NCBI GenBank assembly: GCA_017475045.1
Contig: JAFVGH010000074.1
Coordinates: forward strand, 1-64,000
Source of the DNA: Fibrobacter sp.
GTDB lineage: Bacteria > Fibrobacterota > Fibrobacteria > Fibrobacterales > Fibrobacteraceae
Reading direction: 5' to 3'
Length of the DNA: 64,000 nucleotides
Part shown: piece after piece, positions 19,201 to 25,264 of the stretch
How the letters are laid out: every line of letters begins with the position of its first letter
Position numbering within the stretch: the first letter of the stretch is position 1
Program-made: the position numbers and the translations under genes
Notes under the pieces: model-generated
The model's input: the letters and a program-made list of their open reading frames with translations, nothing else
What the model was told of the DNA's origin: nothing
The model's database searches: none

Positions 19201-19425
19201 TTTGAAATGAAACCTGACAGGAACGGTGATGTGCACACGGCCAACGGGCGGTTGTACGCAACGGGTGCCTATGTCTACAAGACCGAGATTGTCATGGACT
19301 CCAGGTTACTTTGCGACCTGCCGCCCTTCGATGACGCAACCAACAACAACAAGAAGTCGCTGAGGAAGAAGGTCAAGGAAGACCTGCTGAAGTCCTTCGG
19401 TTACAAGCGCCCCAAGTCTAAGTAG
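13291..19425 (+). CDS. Giant secreted cadherin-repeat protein
   Basis: A 2044-residue secreted protein. The start MWFLNKSLLGLALVVGAVCTSFAG gives a signal peptide. Residues about 25-410 are a Gly-rich beta domain with a cell-wall/choice-of-anchor feel (YTINSISFSAAWKRVQGTFI). About 410-570 resembles a Calx-beta module ending FFTVKVFN. About 640-1330 is a run of cadherin-like repeats marked by IDFET, AxDxD and linker motifs such as DDNDEPS, DGNERPS and DINEGPK, which bind calcium in true cadherins. About 1330-1780 is repetitive beta-rich sequence. The last 100 residues contain KIWVYTSLGQFVDYF and LYATGAYVYKTEIV, like FlgD/secretion-type C-terminal Ig domains. Probably an adhesin or cell-surface scaffold; its role is inferred only from architecture. 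Confidence 0.9.
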   Translation: MWFLNKSLLGLALVVGAVCTSFAGEPTYENDVYPLTFGAGIDNDAQLEMWNRLMKYKLFATSSDGSNGLIFAGGNIHITDSVGYVGSAFGGFKMGGNTNHSIGGPLMFGGGFSNESGTDSILTGPSRFGKSFDERGQNPQNNYFAGDFCLDGGYNAAASTGITNGGGTILDASACGSTDDVYGIDDDLIMPTLSVTPSWQPAPDYLYKNQMGNRCYTPNQNGCQRVEIPDSLYVREGNTKKWVKGTVRVKYIHVPPNADGDSSAYNLYLTGINIDAADQVRVIMPPTGRLTKIYLRDGISGLGAGALGGISVVYAKGGNWNGTEWDDPETFAPLENSEYAGNLLIYTINSISFSAAWKRVQGTFISGGHIEFKQHTTFAGQLLASDYVSIDADFNAEDFKYVPFNPPQIGLSLAANQVLREADVRVAGYKGVKLDIALTKTPTTDVKFQYCFDFSGGTSNDADISDVCTSSSDGERCFGGFISLPICGSGATPGSGLIRQGSTVLETPISVWVKDDTEIESREFFTVKVFNLTGGVFSNDAREWPLRFQIIDDDKSTPCNVEGEDNSITIREDATVILNGAFPAHCEDGLGLAHNVIITSLPASGSLTYQGSAVTLNQAIPSSNLSSLRFTPGLNENGSPYSLIGFRIYDPVDKDTSDAKTLTINVTPVNDVPVPDASDCNNASVDERSSVNTPVCTVSASDVDAVTRKTGEFWTLRYSIVEGNVGDVFKIDAVSGAITVNKNTIDYEILMNPVYPLKIKVSDDPNGSAGSASAYVIVYVTIKDVPEKPQAVGFDTTLVENGGIGEYVGWINAVDPETGRNFLNYSIVGGDPDGVFEIRKTVVNGDSVALVYTKKNINREVLSTQDYKYTLQVKVADKTGLDTTVTATITVLDDPEPPIVYNDTCSIVENTKTLKKYSDASKKCQIVASDPEGVKTLYYKIVSGNTNPATFALVSSTSGELKASLAPNYEKGSTYLLAVDVSDAKTGTIKTSRAYALIYVIDDNDEPSALVRNGTIKENADPGDIVNCGTNDQGAQYFCVDEAYDEDVGSVLTYKIVKGDDDGVFEIVNGDFRVVKPNIDFETHPVYNLTVRICDDGKPGTTPKCIEKPSVITVIDGNERPSVKGVPDTTIDEHSPKGTVVGVVTGTDPEDPNNTHGTLTYHFAGGNDGQVFALDPVTGVITVDKDIDFETLLETRADTVFKIKVFVEDTAGLRSSEEVFVKIAIRDINEGPKVDDATMTVAENQPKGTTVGTLELYDPDKKTVNRQNTYQAIGGDTDLFTIDAKTGVIKTNAVFDYEAKTSYTLKVRVYDQDGNEDTATVTINIADVKETSNIQVTYAETGSGAANWTNPVGTLYTNENSMLLQWTADGKRMPDTLLTNLHEGYNVVTLTYTDPTKNAGVTETVGIFVSTRTPEVTVSTSAEHTGSSNIYTLVEKPAEGDTSVYVNKKNNDIVITIKEPVIDKNYSDSSCNYETHTFTVNTELDPVNIPSTTYDVVNKVVAAGPVLNDNPASEVTYSQYNKDQVKVSYTEKVAGVNVTVSYVTDKDGNVEKIPVMGPNGKIDSIEVITVSYQVNVGGKVVNVSYVADAITGQALKTTTVNNSASNNAANNGSNGGNGSGTVTANSAPVYMYSLTEGEVLYSVTYDFTTKAKGMGETTVQVSYTVNQKGVVTKDKDGNVGYAVSYTYVNEMGNSSTQSVYIVVDLVPPKVIIKSPENESVLHSNMVEVEWYVDLGDGRGPIRQDSLKFEGLQPGEVNEIVRFYRDKAGNEASDVVYVMAKSTKDVDISVEKPVTIITKEAVDKYYASKEPEKGQSFAVSIYNPQTGTEMETMVGGKFKNKEAAHDSVYPNLPGHLGPTLGIHTKVPVINSVDGLATLDDLVGDDGLILLDAVDAVGSKKVSVDEYVENYCLDEFKADLGSDISKANIYDTKMRAKIWVYTSLGQFVDYFSFTQELNDPSYASDAGVLTMYFEMKPDRNGDVHTANGRLYATGAYVYKTEIVMDSRLLCDLPPFDDATNNNKKSLRKKVKEDLLKSFGYKRPKSK

Positions 19426-19444
19426 GGGTTGGATCCTATAAAGT

Positions 19445-19473
19445 AAAAAAGCCCGGCTAAGCCCGGCTTTTTT
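19445..19473. terminator. Bidirectional terminator between the cadherin-repeat and TSP3-repeat genes
   Basis: AAAAAAGCC pairs with GGCTTTTTT, with one C-C mismatch and an inner GGC-TAA-GCC hairpin. It lies between convergent genes and has A and T runs for both strands. Confidence 0.8.
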
Positions 19474-19484
19474 GCATTTGTTGT

Positions 19485-21536
19485 TTATTGCTTGCTTTCT
19501 TCGTATTTCACGCCGACGGCGATAAACTTTATATCGCCTGTTTTGGGCGTGAGCGTTACAAGCTTGGAATCGAAACCTTTGCCGTCCAGGTATTCTGCGA
19601 TGGCGTTGATCTTGCCTTCGGGGCCGATTACCTCTAGCGTAAAGTTATGCTTGCGCATAAGCGTGATGACGTCGTTTAGGGCGGTGTAACTGGAGGCGAT
19701 GAGCTTGTCGGAATTCTTGAAGAACTTTACCTCTTTGGCGATGGAACTTAGATTCTGTTTGGTGTTCCTGGCGCAACCGCTTTCGTCTACGTGAACTTTG
19801 GGAAGTGTGGTGGGGCACTTGTCCAGATGGTCGGGCACTCCGTCAAAATCGGAGTCCATTATGCATCCAGCCGAATCCACTACGGCTCCGACAGGTGTTT
19901 TGGGACACTGGTCAATGGCGTCGGGGACGCCGTCCTTGTCGGTGTCCAGGGGGCATCCGTTCTTGTCTACAGGATAATCCTTGGGGGTGTCTGCGCATAT
20001 GTCGTGCAGGTCAGAAACACCGTCGCCGTCGGTGTCTATGGGGCACCCGTCTTTGTTGACGGTTTCGCCAAGTTCTGTATCGGGGCAGGTGTCTACCTCG
20101 TCGGGAATTCCGTCGCGGTCGTTGTCCAGGGGGCAGCCGAACTGGTTGACCTTCCAGCCTTCGGGGGTTCCCGGGCAGGCGTCATTTTCGTTTAGCACGC
20201 CATCGTGGTCTTCGTCCAGGGGGCATCCCTTGGCGTCTACAGGGTCGTCTTTGCGGGTTCCTGGGCATTGGTCTGCGTTGTCGTCGACGTTGTCACCGTC
20301 GGTATCCAACTTACATCCGTCGGCATCGACGGCCATTCCTTCAGGTGTGTCTCCGCACTTGTCCTTGAAATCGGGCACTCCGTCTTTATCCTGGTCAAGG
20401 GGGCAACCGAAAAAGTCCACTTTTACACCCAACGGGGTTCCCGGACAGTCGTCCACGATGTTCAATACACCGTCCTGGTCTTCGTCCACGGGGCATCCGC
20501 GGCTGTTCACCACCATCTCGCGGGAAGAGCCCGGGCACATGTCAAGACGGTCGGGTACGCCGTCGCGGTCGGCATCTTTCCAGCTGAAGTCAATGGCCTT
20601 GCTTATGCCCACGGTCATAGAAATTTTGGGTGTTCCCGATACGGTGTAATGGATATCCTTGCCCTTGTTTTCACGAGTGACTTGGTGGCCGTTGCGCAGT
20701 TCTGTTCCCCTGAAATAATCAAGCCCTAGGTCCACACCCAGAAGCAGGTTGAATTCTTGGGGCAGGTGCAGCTTAACCGCCGGAGAAAAGCGGAAACCGT
20801 CTTTTTCCAAGTGGTTCCTGAATCTGCTTGGGCTAATCTTTGTTTCGCCGGAAACTTCCAGGACGACGGATATTAGTTTGTACGGAAAGAGGTTGAACCC
20901 GGTTCCCCACATCACATATTCCGTGCCGAAGTGGCCGATATAGGTGTTCCATTGTACGATCTCGAAAAGTTCAAGAGTTAGGAAAAAGGTTGTTGCAACA
21001 GACCAGCTACCGTAAGTATAGGCGTGGGTCGTCGTTTCTTCGTCCTTGATGTTCCAGATTCGTCTAGGGCGGAATCCTGCGCCTTTGGTGCCTGTCGGAG
21101 CAAAAACTTCAAGGGATATGGCAGGCCTTAGTGGAAAGTCTGTGGGGAGCGATGCCTTGCCGTAAATCTGCATATCGCCGAAACCGGTGGTCTGGTAGTC
21201 GGTGTCCTCTATGCGGCCGTCGTAGTAGAATGGCTGGTATATGCCGAACTCAAAGTAATCCAGTGGGGCGTAAGAGGCCTGCAGCGCTCCGCCGGCGGAG
21301 GGAATATTGCTGGGAACCTCGTGTTCCTTTCCGGTCCCGGCATTCTCAAAGCCGTCGATGGCCATGGGGGATCCGTCGCTTAGGGTCTCGTAATTGCCAG
21401 AAAAGAAGAAGAATCCCTGACTTAGGGTGGAGGACGAAGGTACCCTAAAGCCATCACCATTACGGACGGCTCCGGTATGCGAGGTCGCGTAAGTCGTTGC
21501 TAGACAAAGAGTTACGAACAGTTTTCTGACGTCCAT
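19485..21536 (-). CDS. Outer membrane protein with thrombospondin type 3 repeats and degenerate OmpA-like tail
   Basis: A 683-residue envelope protein with signal peptide MDVRKLFVTLCLATTYATSH. Residues about 30-300 look like an outer-membrane beta barrel (alternating aromatic strands such as YFEFGIYQPFYYDGR). Residues about 320-590 contain nine thrombospondin type 3 calcium-binding repeats of the form DxDxDGVPDxxDxCPxTP, each about 28-30 residues. The last 85 residues (EVKFFKNSDKLIASSYTALN onward) follow the OmpA peptidoglycan-binding fold plan, but the usual NxxLSxxRA motif is missing. It probably spans the outer membrane with a rigid stalk in the periplasm. Convergent with the cadherin-repeat gene. 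Confidence 0.88.
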   Translation of the reverse strand: MDVRKLFVTLCLATTYATSHTGAVRNGDGFRVPSSSTLSQGFFFFSGNYETLSDGSPMAIDGFENAGTGKEHEVPSNIPSAGGALQASYAPLDYFEFGIYQPFYYDGRIEDTDYQTTGFGDMQIYGKASLPTDFPLRPAISLEVFAPTGTKGAGFRPRRIWNIKDEETTTHAYTYGSWSVATTFFLTLELFEIVQWNTYIGHFGTEYVMWGTGFNLFPYKLISVVLEVSGETKISPSRFRNHLEKDGFRFSPAVKLHLPQEFNLLLGVDLGLDYFRGTELRNGHQVTRENKGKDIHYTVSGTPKISMTVGISKAIDFSWKDADRDGVPDRLDMCPGSSREMVVNSRGCPVDEDQDGVLNIVDDCPGTPLGVKVDFFGCPLDQDKDGVPDFKDKCGDTPEGMAVDADGCKLDTDGDNVDDNADQCPGTRKDDPVDAKGCPLDEDHDGVLNENDACPGTPEGWKVNQFGCPLDNDRDGIPDEVDTCPDTELGETVNKDGCPIDTDGDGVSDLHDICADTPKDYPVDKNGCPLDTDKDGVPDAIDQCPKTPVGAVVDSAGCIMDSDFDGVPDHLDKCPTTLPKVHVDESGCARNTKQNLSSIAKEVKFFKNSDKLIASSYTALNDVITLMRKHNFTLEVIGPEGKINAIAEYLDGKGFDSKLVTLTPKTGDIKFIAVGVKYEESKQ

Positions 21537-21585
21537 TGCAAAAAATTTAATTTTTTTTCGTAAAGGTATTGACTTTTTAAAGTTT

Positions 21586-21759
21586 ATGTATACATTTCCA
21601 CTCGTGGAACGAAACCGACAGACTAATTCAGACCTGCCCGTATGGCACAGAAAGGCCCAAAAGGCCTATCGAGTCAACAGGATTGTCATTGTGCTCCAGA
21701 TTGTGGCTTCGATTGTGATGTGCGGGGTGATCTTGGTTGGTGTCGGCCGTGTCCTATAA
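21586..21759 (+). CDS. Possible 57-residue single-span membrane protein
   Basis: An open frame from ATG at 21586 to TAA at 21757-21759 encodes a basic N-terminal half and one hydrophobic helix (IVIVLQIVASIVMCGVIL). It ends 13 bases before the next small gene, as in an operon. There is no clear Shine-Dalgarno, and the TTGACT-16-TACATT promoter at 21569-21596 would overlap the first codons, so translation may begin later or the frame may not be used. The membrane helix and tight spacing argue for a real gene. No family is recognised. Confidence 0.45.
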   Translation: MYTFPLVERNRQTNSDLPVWHRKAQKAYRVNRIVIVLQIVASIVMCGVILVGVGRVL

Positions 21760-21772
21760 TGAGGAGAATTCT

Positions 21773-21976
21773 ATGTTGAACTTTGCGTACCACTGTGGCC
21801 GTAGACCTAAGGGTGATTCTTTTGATAATTCCATGCCGTTTCCTAACGAGGAAATCGAGGAAGAAATCGAGGAGGAGGAAGAAGAACTGGACGAAGAAGT
21901 AGATTTTGACCAACCTTCTTTTAAACGCGACCAGATTTGGTCTGACTACGCGGAAGATTTGGATTACGACCAGTGA
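21773..21976 (+). CDS. Small acidic protein of unknown function
   Basis: A 67-residue soluble protein with a Cys/Arg-rich start (FAYHCGRRPKGD) and a run of Glu/Asp in the middle and C-terminus. The ATG at 21773 has a strong GAGGAG ribosome binding site seven bases upstream, so it is preferred over an in-frame start at 21737. Its last bases overlap the GTG of the transglycosylase gene (GTGA), implying translational coupling. I recognise no family; it may help express or regulate the downstream enzyme, but that is guesswork. Confidence 0.7.
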   Translation: MLNFAYHCGRRPKGDSFDNSMPFPNEEIEEEIEEEEEELDEEVDFDQPSFKRDQIWSDYAEDLDYDQ

Positions 21977-24144
21977 TATGCCTTTCTAGGCATATCGCCA
22001 TTCTGGGAACTCTACTTTCTGCAATTGTCCTTGCCGCCTGCGCTCCCATGCAGGCTCCAGTTGTGAATGATGTTCCTTCGGGAGGCCCTCAGGGCCGGCC
22101 CGATTCTCTTGCGTATTCTGGAGAGGGTGGCGAATCCTTTGCCCAGGTGGCCCTTAGGGAAAAGGTTCATGATTCTTTGGCGGTTCGCCCATCTTGGACT
22201 TATTACCAATATGCATTGGAAGCGATGGATAACCAGGAATGGCTATTGGCTAGGCATTACCTGGACGAATCCCTGCGCCAGCTGATCGCCGAAAAGCATG
22301 ATACGCTGTACCATAACGTTCCCGATTCCCTTGATCAGAAATATCGTTCGCAGATGCCGCTGCGAATCGTGGACGCTTTAGACGAGGTTTACCCGAATAT
22401 CGCGGAGATAGGCGTGGATGCCGAGGTCTTTGAGCAGAACGAGGTCTCTATTGAAGGTGTTGACGCTTTGGACGAAAGTGCCGCCGACAGCGCCACTCTG
22501 CAGGTTATCGAGAATTTCTTGGATACCGTAGATGTGGCTCAGTTTACGTTGCCTGTGGTGTTTAACGAGCGCGTGATGCAAGAGATATTCTACATGTCCG
22601 GCGGGGCACGGTCGTTTACCGAAGGTTCGCTTAACCGCAAGACGGCCTATGATTCGTTAGTTTATTCAAAATTAGATGAGATGAACATGCCCAGGGACCT
22701 GATTTACCTGGCCCTGGTGGAATCGGGTTTCAAGCTGAAGGCCTACAGCCGCGCCAAGGCTAGCGGCATGTGGCAGTTTATTCCGGAGACGGGCAAGCGT
22801 TACGGCCTTGCGGTGGACTACTGGGTGGACATGCGCCGCAATCCCGAGATGGCCACGACTGCGGCGCTTAAGTATTTGTCTCGGCTGTACAACGAGTTTA
22901 ATGATTGGCTTTTGGCCATGGCCGCCTACAACTGCGGCGAAGGTCGCGTTCGTCGCTTGGTCAAAGAAAAGATGGCGGATTCTACCTGGGATACCACGCA
23001 GGTGGTGACGTATTGGGATTTGGAACTTCCCAAGGAAACTATGCGCTACGTGCCGAGAATCCTTGCCGCCATGGTCATAGGCCATTATCCCGAACATTAT
23101 GACATGAAGATCAATCGCCAGTACATGCCTGATTTTGATACGGTGACGGTGTTTGATTCTTTCCCGCTAGAAGAAGTGGCCAAGGTTTTGAAAGTACCCG
23201 AAGACACGTTGCGCAGCCTGAATATGGAACTGGTAAAGTGGTGCACTCCGCCCAATAGGGATTCTTATCTGCTGCGCTTGCCGGTGGGAACCCGCAGTGC
23301 CTTTGTAGACGGCTATGACAAGATGGAGAAGAACAACTTTTCCAGCTGGCACCACCACAAGGTCAAGCGTGGTGAAAGCCTGGGCGTAATCTCCCGCCAG
23401 TACGGCATTTCGGTGAAGGAACTGCAGCAGGCCAATGACATGAAGGGAACCCGTATTCGTGCTGGCCAGACTTTGCTGATTCCTATCAAGGTCACTCCCA
23501 AGAAGTCTTCTGGCAAGAAGCCTGCCAAGGTCAAGACCTATGTGGCCAAGCTGGGCGACAACGTGGCCTCCGTGGCCCGCCTCTTTGGCGTGTCGCAAGA
23601 AAGCCTGCGCATATGGAATTCCATGAAGGAAGACCACGTGGTAAAGCCTGGTGACACATTGTTCGTGTCCAAGCCGGAACTGAAACCCGTGGTGCCCCAA
23701 GCTGCAACAGCTCCTAAGCTTGCTACGGGTGAACGCTACGTGGTGGCAGAAGGCGATACCTATGCCGCTATTGCCAAGAAGTTCGGAATTCCTGTGGTGA
23801 TGCTCTTGGAGGCCAACAGAGGATTCCAGAATCGGCTTTCTGTAGGGGATTCTATTGTGATTCCCGAATTTACCCAGTCCGTGCAGAAGGCTTCTGCAAA
23901 GCCGGCGACTAAGGCGGATAAGCCTGCCGAAAAGCCGGTGGCCAAGGCTGACAAGCCCAAGCAGGAAAAGTCGGCTGCCAAGTCGGAAAAATCCGCTGGC
24001 GAGAAGGTGCATGTGGTCAAGAAGGGGGAGGGTCTTTGGGACATTTCCCGCCAGTATGGCGTGACCATCGAGGACATTGTCCGCTGGAACGACCTCAAGG
24101 ACACCAAAATCCGGATTGGCGACAAGCTCATTATCCGAAAATAA
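21973..24144 (+). CDS. mltD: Membrane-bound lytic murein transglycosylase D-like protein with four LysM domains
   Basis: A 723-residue predicted lipoprotein enzyme that cleaves peptidoglycan between N-acetylmuramic acid and N-acetylglucosamine, forming anhydromuramyl ends. A signal segment ends at a lipobox with C at about residue 23 (LSAIVLAACAP). The SLT domain lies at about residues 225-360: the catalytic Glu is in ALVESGFKLKAYS, followed by SGMWQFIPETGKRYGL and AYNCGEGRV. Four LysM peptidoglycan-binding repeats follow at about 455-500, 513-560, 577-625 and 675-723. A Lys/Ala/Pro-rich linker separates the last two. It starts with GTG, overlapping the previous stop by four bases. The extra LysM copies exceed the one or two of E. 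coli MltD. Confidence 0.93.
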   Translation: MICLSRHIAILGTLLSAIVLAACAPMQAPVVNDVPSGGPQGRPDSLAYSGEGGESFAQVALREKVHDSLAVRPSWTYYQYALEAMDNQEWLLARHYLDESLRQLIAEKHDTLYHNVPDSLDQKYRSQMPLRIVDALDEVYPNIAEIGVDAEVFEQNEVSIEGVDALDESAADSATLQVIENFLDTVDVAQFTLPVVFNERVMQEIFYMSGGARSFTEGSLNRKTAYDSLVYSKLDEMNMPRDLIYLALVESGFKLKAYSRAKASGMWQFIPETGKRYGLAVDYWVDMRRNPEMATTAALKYLSRLYNEFNDWLLAMAAYNCGEGRVRRLVKEKMADSTWDTTQVVTYWDLELPKETMRYVPRILAAMVIGHYPEHYDMKINRQYMPDFDTVTVFDSFPLEEVAKVLKVPEDTLRSLNMELVKWCTPPNRDSYLLRLPVGTRSAFVDGYDKMEKNNFSSWHHHKVKRGESLGVISRQYGISVKELQQANDMKGTRIRAGQTLLIPIKVTPKKSSGKKPAKVKTYVAKLGDNVASVARLFGVSQESLRIWNSMKEDHVVKPGDTLFVSKPELKPVVPQAATAPKLATGERYVVAEGDTYAAIAKKFGIPVVMLLEANRGFQNRLSVGDSIVIPEFTQSVQKASAKPATKADKPAEKPVAKADKPKQEKSAAKSEKSAGEKVHVVKKGEGLWDISRQYGVTIEDIVRWNDLKDTKIRIGDKLIIRK

Positions 24145-24242
24145 TGCAAAAAATCGCTTTTTTTTGAAAATTTTGTGAAAATTGCCGAAAAAAAGTGTAA
24201 TTTTAGAGGCATAAAACGAAAACTATCACGGGAGCCCCGAAA

Positions 24243-24983
24243 ATGAACAAAAAAGTACTTGGTTTGTGCGCAATCGGCCTGCTGGCTGCTGGTCTTACCG
24301 CTTGTAACGACACTATGGATCCGAACGATCCCCAGTCCGTCCGTAAATACCTGACGAAGCAGAAAATCGCCTTTACGCCTAACCAGTTCGTCTCTTACGC
24401 CGTGAACAGCGATACGGCCAAGATGACCTTGTTCCTTCAGGCTTCTATGGAAATTGACGCTGCTGCCGACAACGGCAACAACGCTGTGGCTATTGCCGCC
24501 AACAAGGGCAACGTGATGGTGTTGAACTACTTGTTCGACCACGGTGCCAAGGCCAACGTGCGCAACGGTAACGGCGAGCAGGTGATTGACAATGCCGTGA
24601 TGATGGGCAACAAGGATGTGGTGAACGTTCTTCTGGCCCAGCTCAAGAAAGAAGGCGTGGATGTTCAGAACTTGGGTACAGCTGTGACCATCGCTGCCAA
24701 GACCGGCAAGGTGGACATGCTGGAACTGCTGGCCGACGCCGGTGCTCCGCTCGAAGTCAAGAGCCCCGATGGATACTACCCGATTCACCTGACGGTGAAG
24801 GGCGGTCACTACGACGCCATGATGTTCCTCATCAAGAAGGGCGTAGACGTGAACGTGAAGTGCGGCCAGGGCTACTCCGTGATGGACTGGGCCAAGAACG
24901 AAGGCTACCCCCGCCTGATCAAGGAACTGAAGAAGGCCGGTGCCAAGAATACCGCCGCCTACACCAAGGAATTCGGCAAGTAA
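24243..24983 (+). CDS. Ankyrin-repeat lipoprotein
   Basis: A 246-residue predicted lipoprotein (MNKKVLGLCAIGLLAAGLTAC, C21) carrying five or so ankyrin repeats from about residue 60 on. Typical consensus pieces are GNNAVAIAANKGNVMVLNYL, NAVMMGNKDVVNVLLAQ, TIAAKTGKVDMLELLADAGA and YPIHLTVKGGHYDAMMFLIKKG. Ankyrin repeats bind other proteins, so a periplasmic scaffold or inhibitor role is plausible, but no partner is evident. A GGGAG ribosome binding site supports the start. The intergenic space of 98 bases upstream probably holds its promoter. A bidirectional terminator follows. Confidence 0.9.
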   Translation: MNKKVLGLCAIGLLAAGLTACNDTMDPNDPQSVRKYLTKQKIAFTPNQFVSYAVNSDTAKMTLFLQASMEIDAAADNGNNAVAIAANKGNVMVLNYLFDHGAKANVRNGNGEQVIDNAVMMGNKDVVNVLLAQLKKEGVDVQNLGTAVTIAAKTGKVDMLELLADAGAPLEVKSPDGYYPIHLTVKGGHYDAMMFLIKKGVDVNVKCGQGYSVMDWAKNEGYPRLIKELKKAGAKNTAAYTKEFGK

Positions 24984-25010
24984 TTCTCGTTGAAGTTTAA
25001 AAGAAAAAGT

Positions 25011-25034
25011 CCCGCAGAAATGCGGGATTTTTTG
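25011..25034. terminator. Bidirectional terminator
   Basis: A CCCGCA-GAAA-TGCGGG stem-loop with A-run before and T-run after. It ends the ankyrin gene on the plus strand and the GLUG/peptide operon on the minus strand. Confidence 0.85.
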
Positions 25035-25121
25035 TATCCGCTCGAACCTTCAGCGATTCGTCAATACGAGTCGTCTGCAGATCACCTATATCCGCTCAGT
25101 GGCGGGCATGACAGGGAAGTG

Positions 25122-25256
25122 CTAGAGGGTTTCTCCATTAATACACTCGCCGGGCACCTCGCATTGGCTTTCTCCCAGCACACAACACCGCTGCGTAAAA
25201 GCAACTACTTCCATCTCGGGCTTGGTGTATTCTTTCTTTTTGGTTTCCTGATTCAT
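25122..25256 (-). CDS. 44-residue Cys-rich peptide with KKxYxxPEMEVV leader
   Basis: The minus-strand frame begins at an ATG with AGGAG nine bases upstream. It starts MNQETKKKEYTKPEMEVVAF, followed by a tail with four cysteines (a CC pair, then C and C) and many Gly/Glu. Short proteins with a Lys-rich start and a Y-x-x-P-E-x-E-V-V motif recur in Bacteroidota and Fibrobacterota and some resemble precursors of ribosomally made, modified peptides; that is general recollection, not a match made here. It begins eight bases after the stop of the GLUG-repeat gene and is surely cotranscribed. No modification or export enzyme is adjacent, so the role is unknown. Confidence 0.7.
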   Translation of the reverse strand: MNQETKKKEYTKPEMEVVAFTQRCCVLGESQCEVPGECINGETL

Positions 25257-25264
25257 GATTGCTC

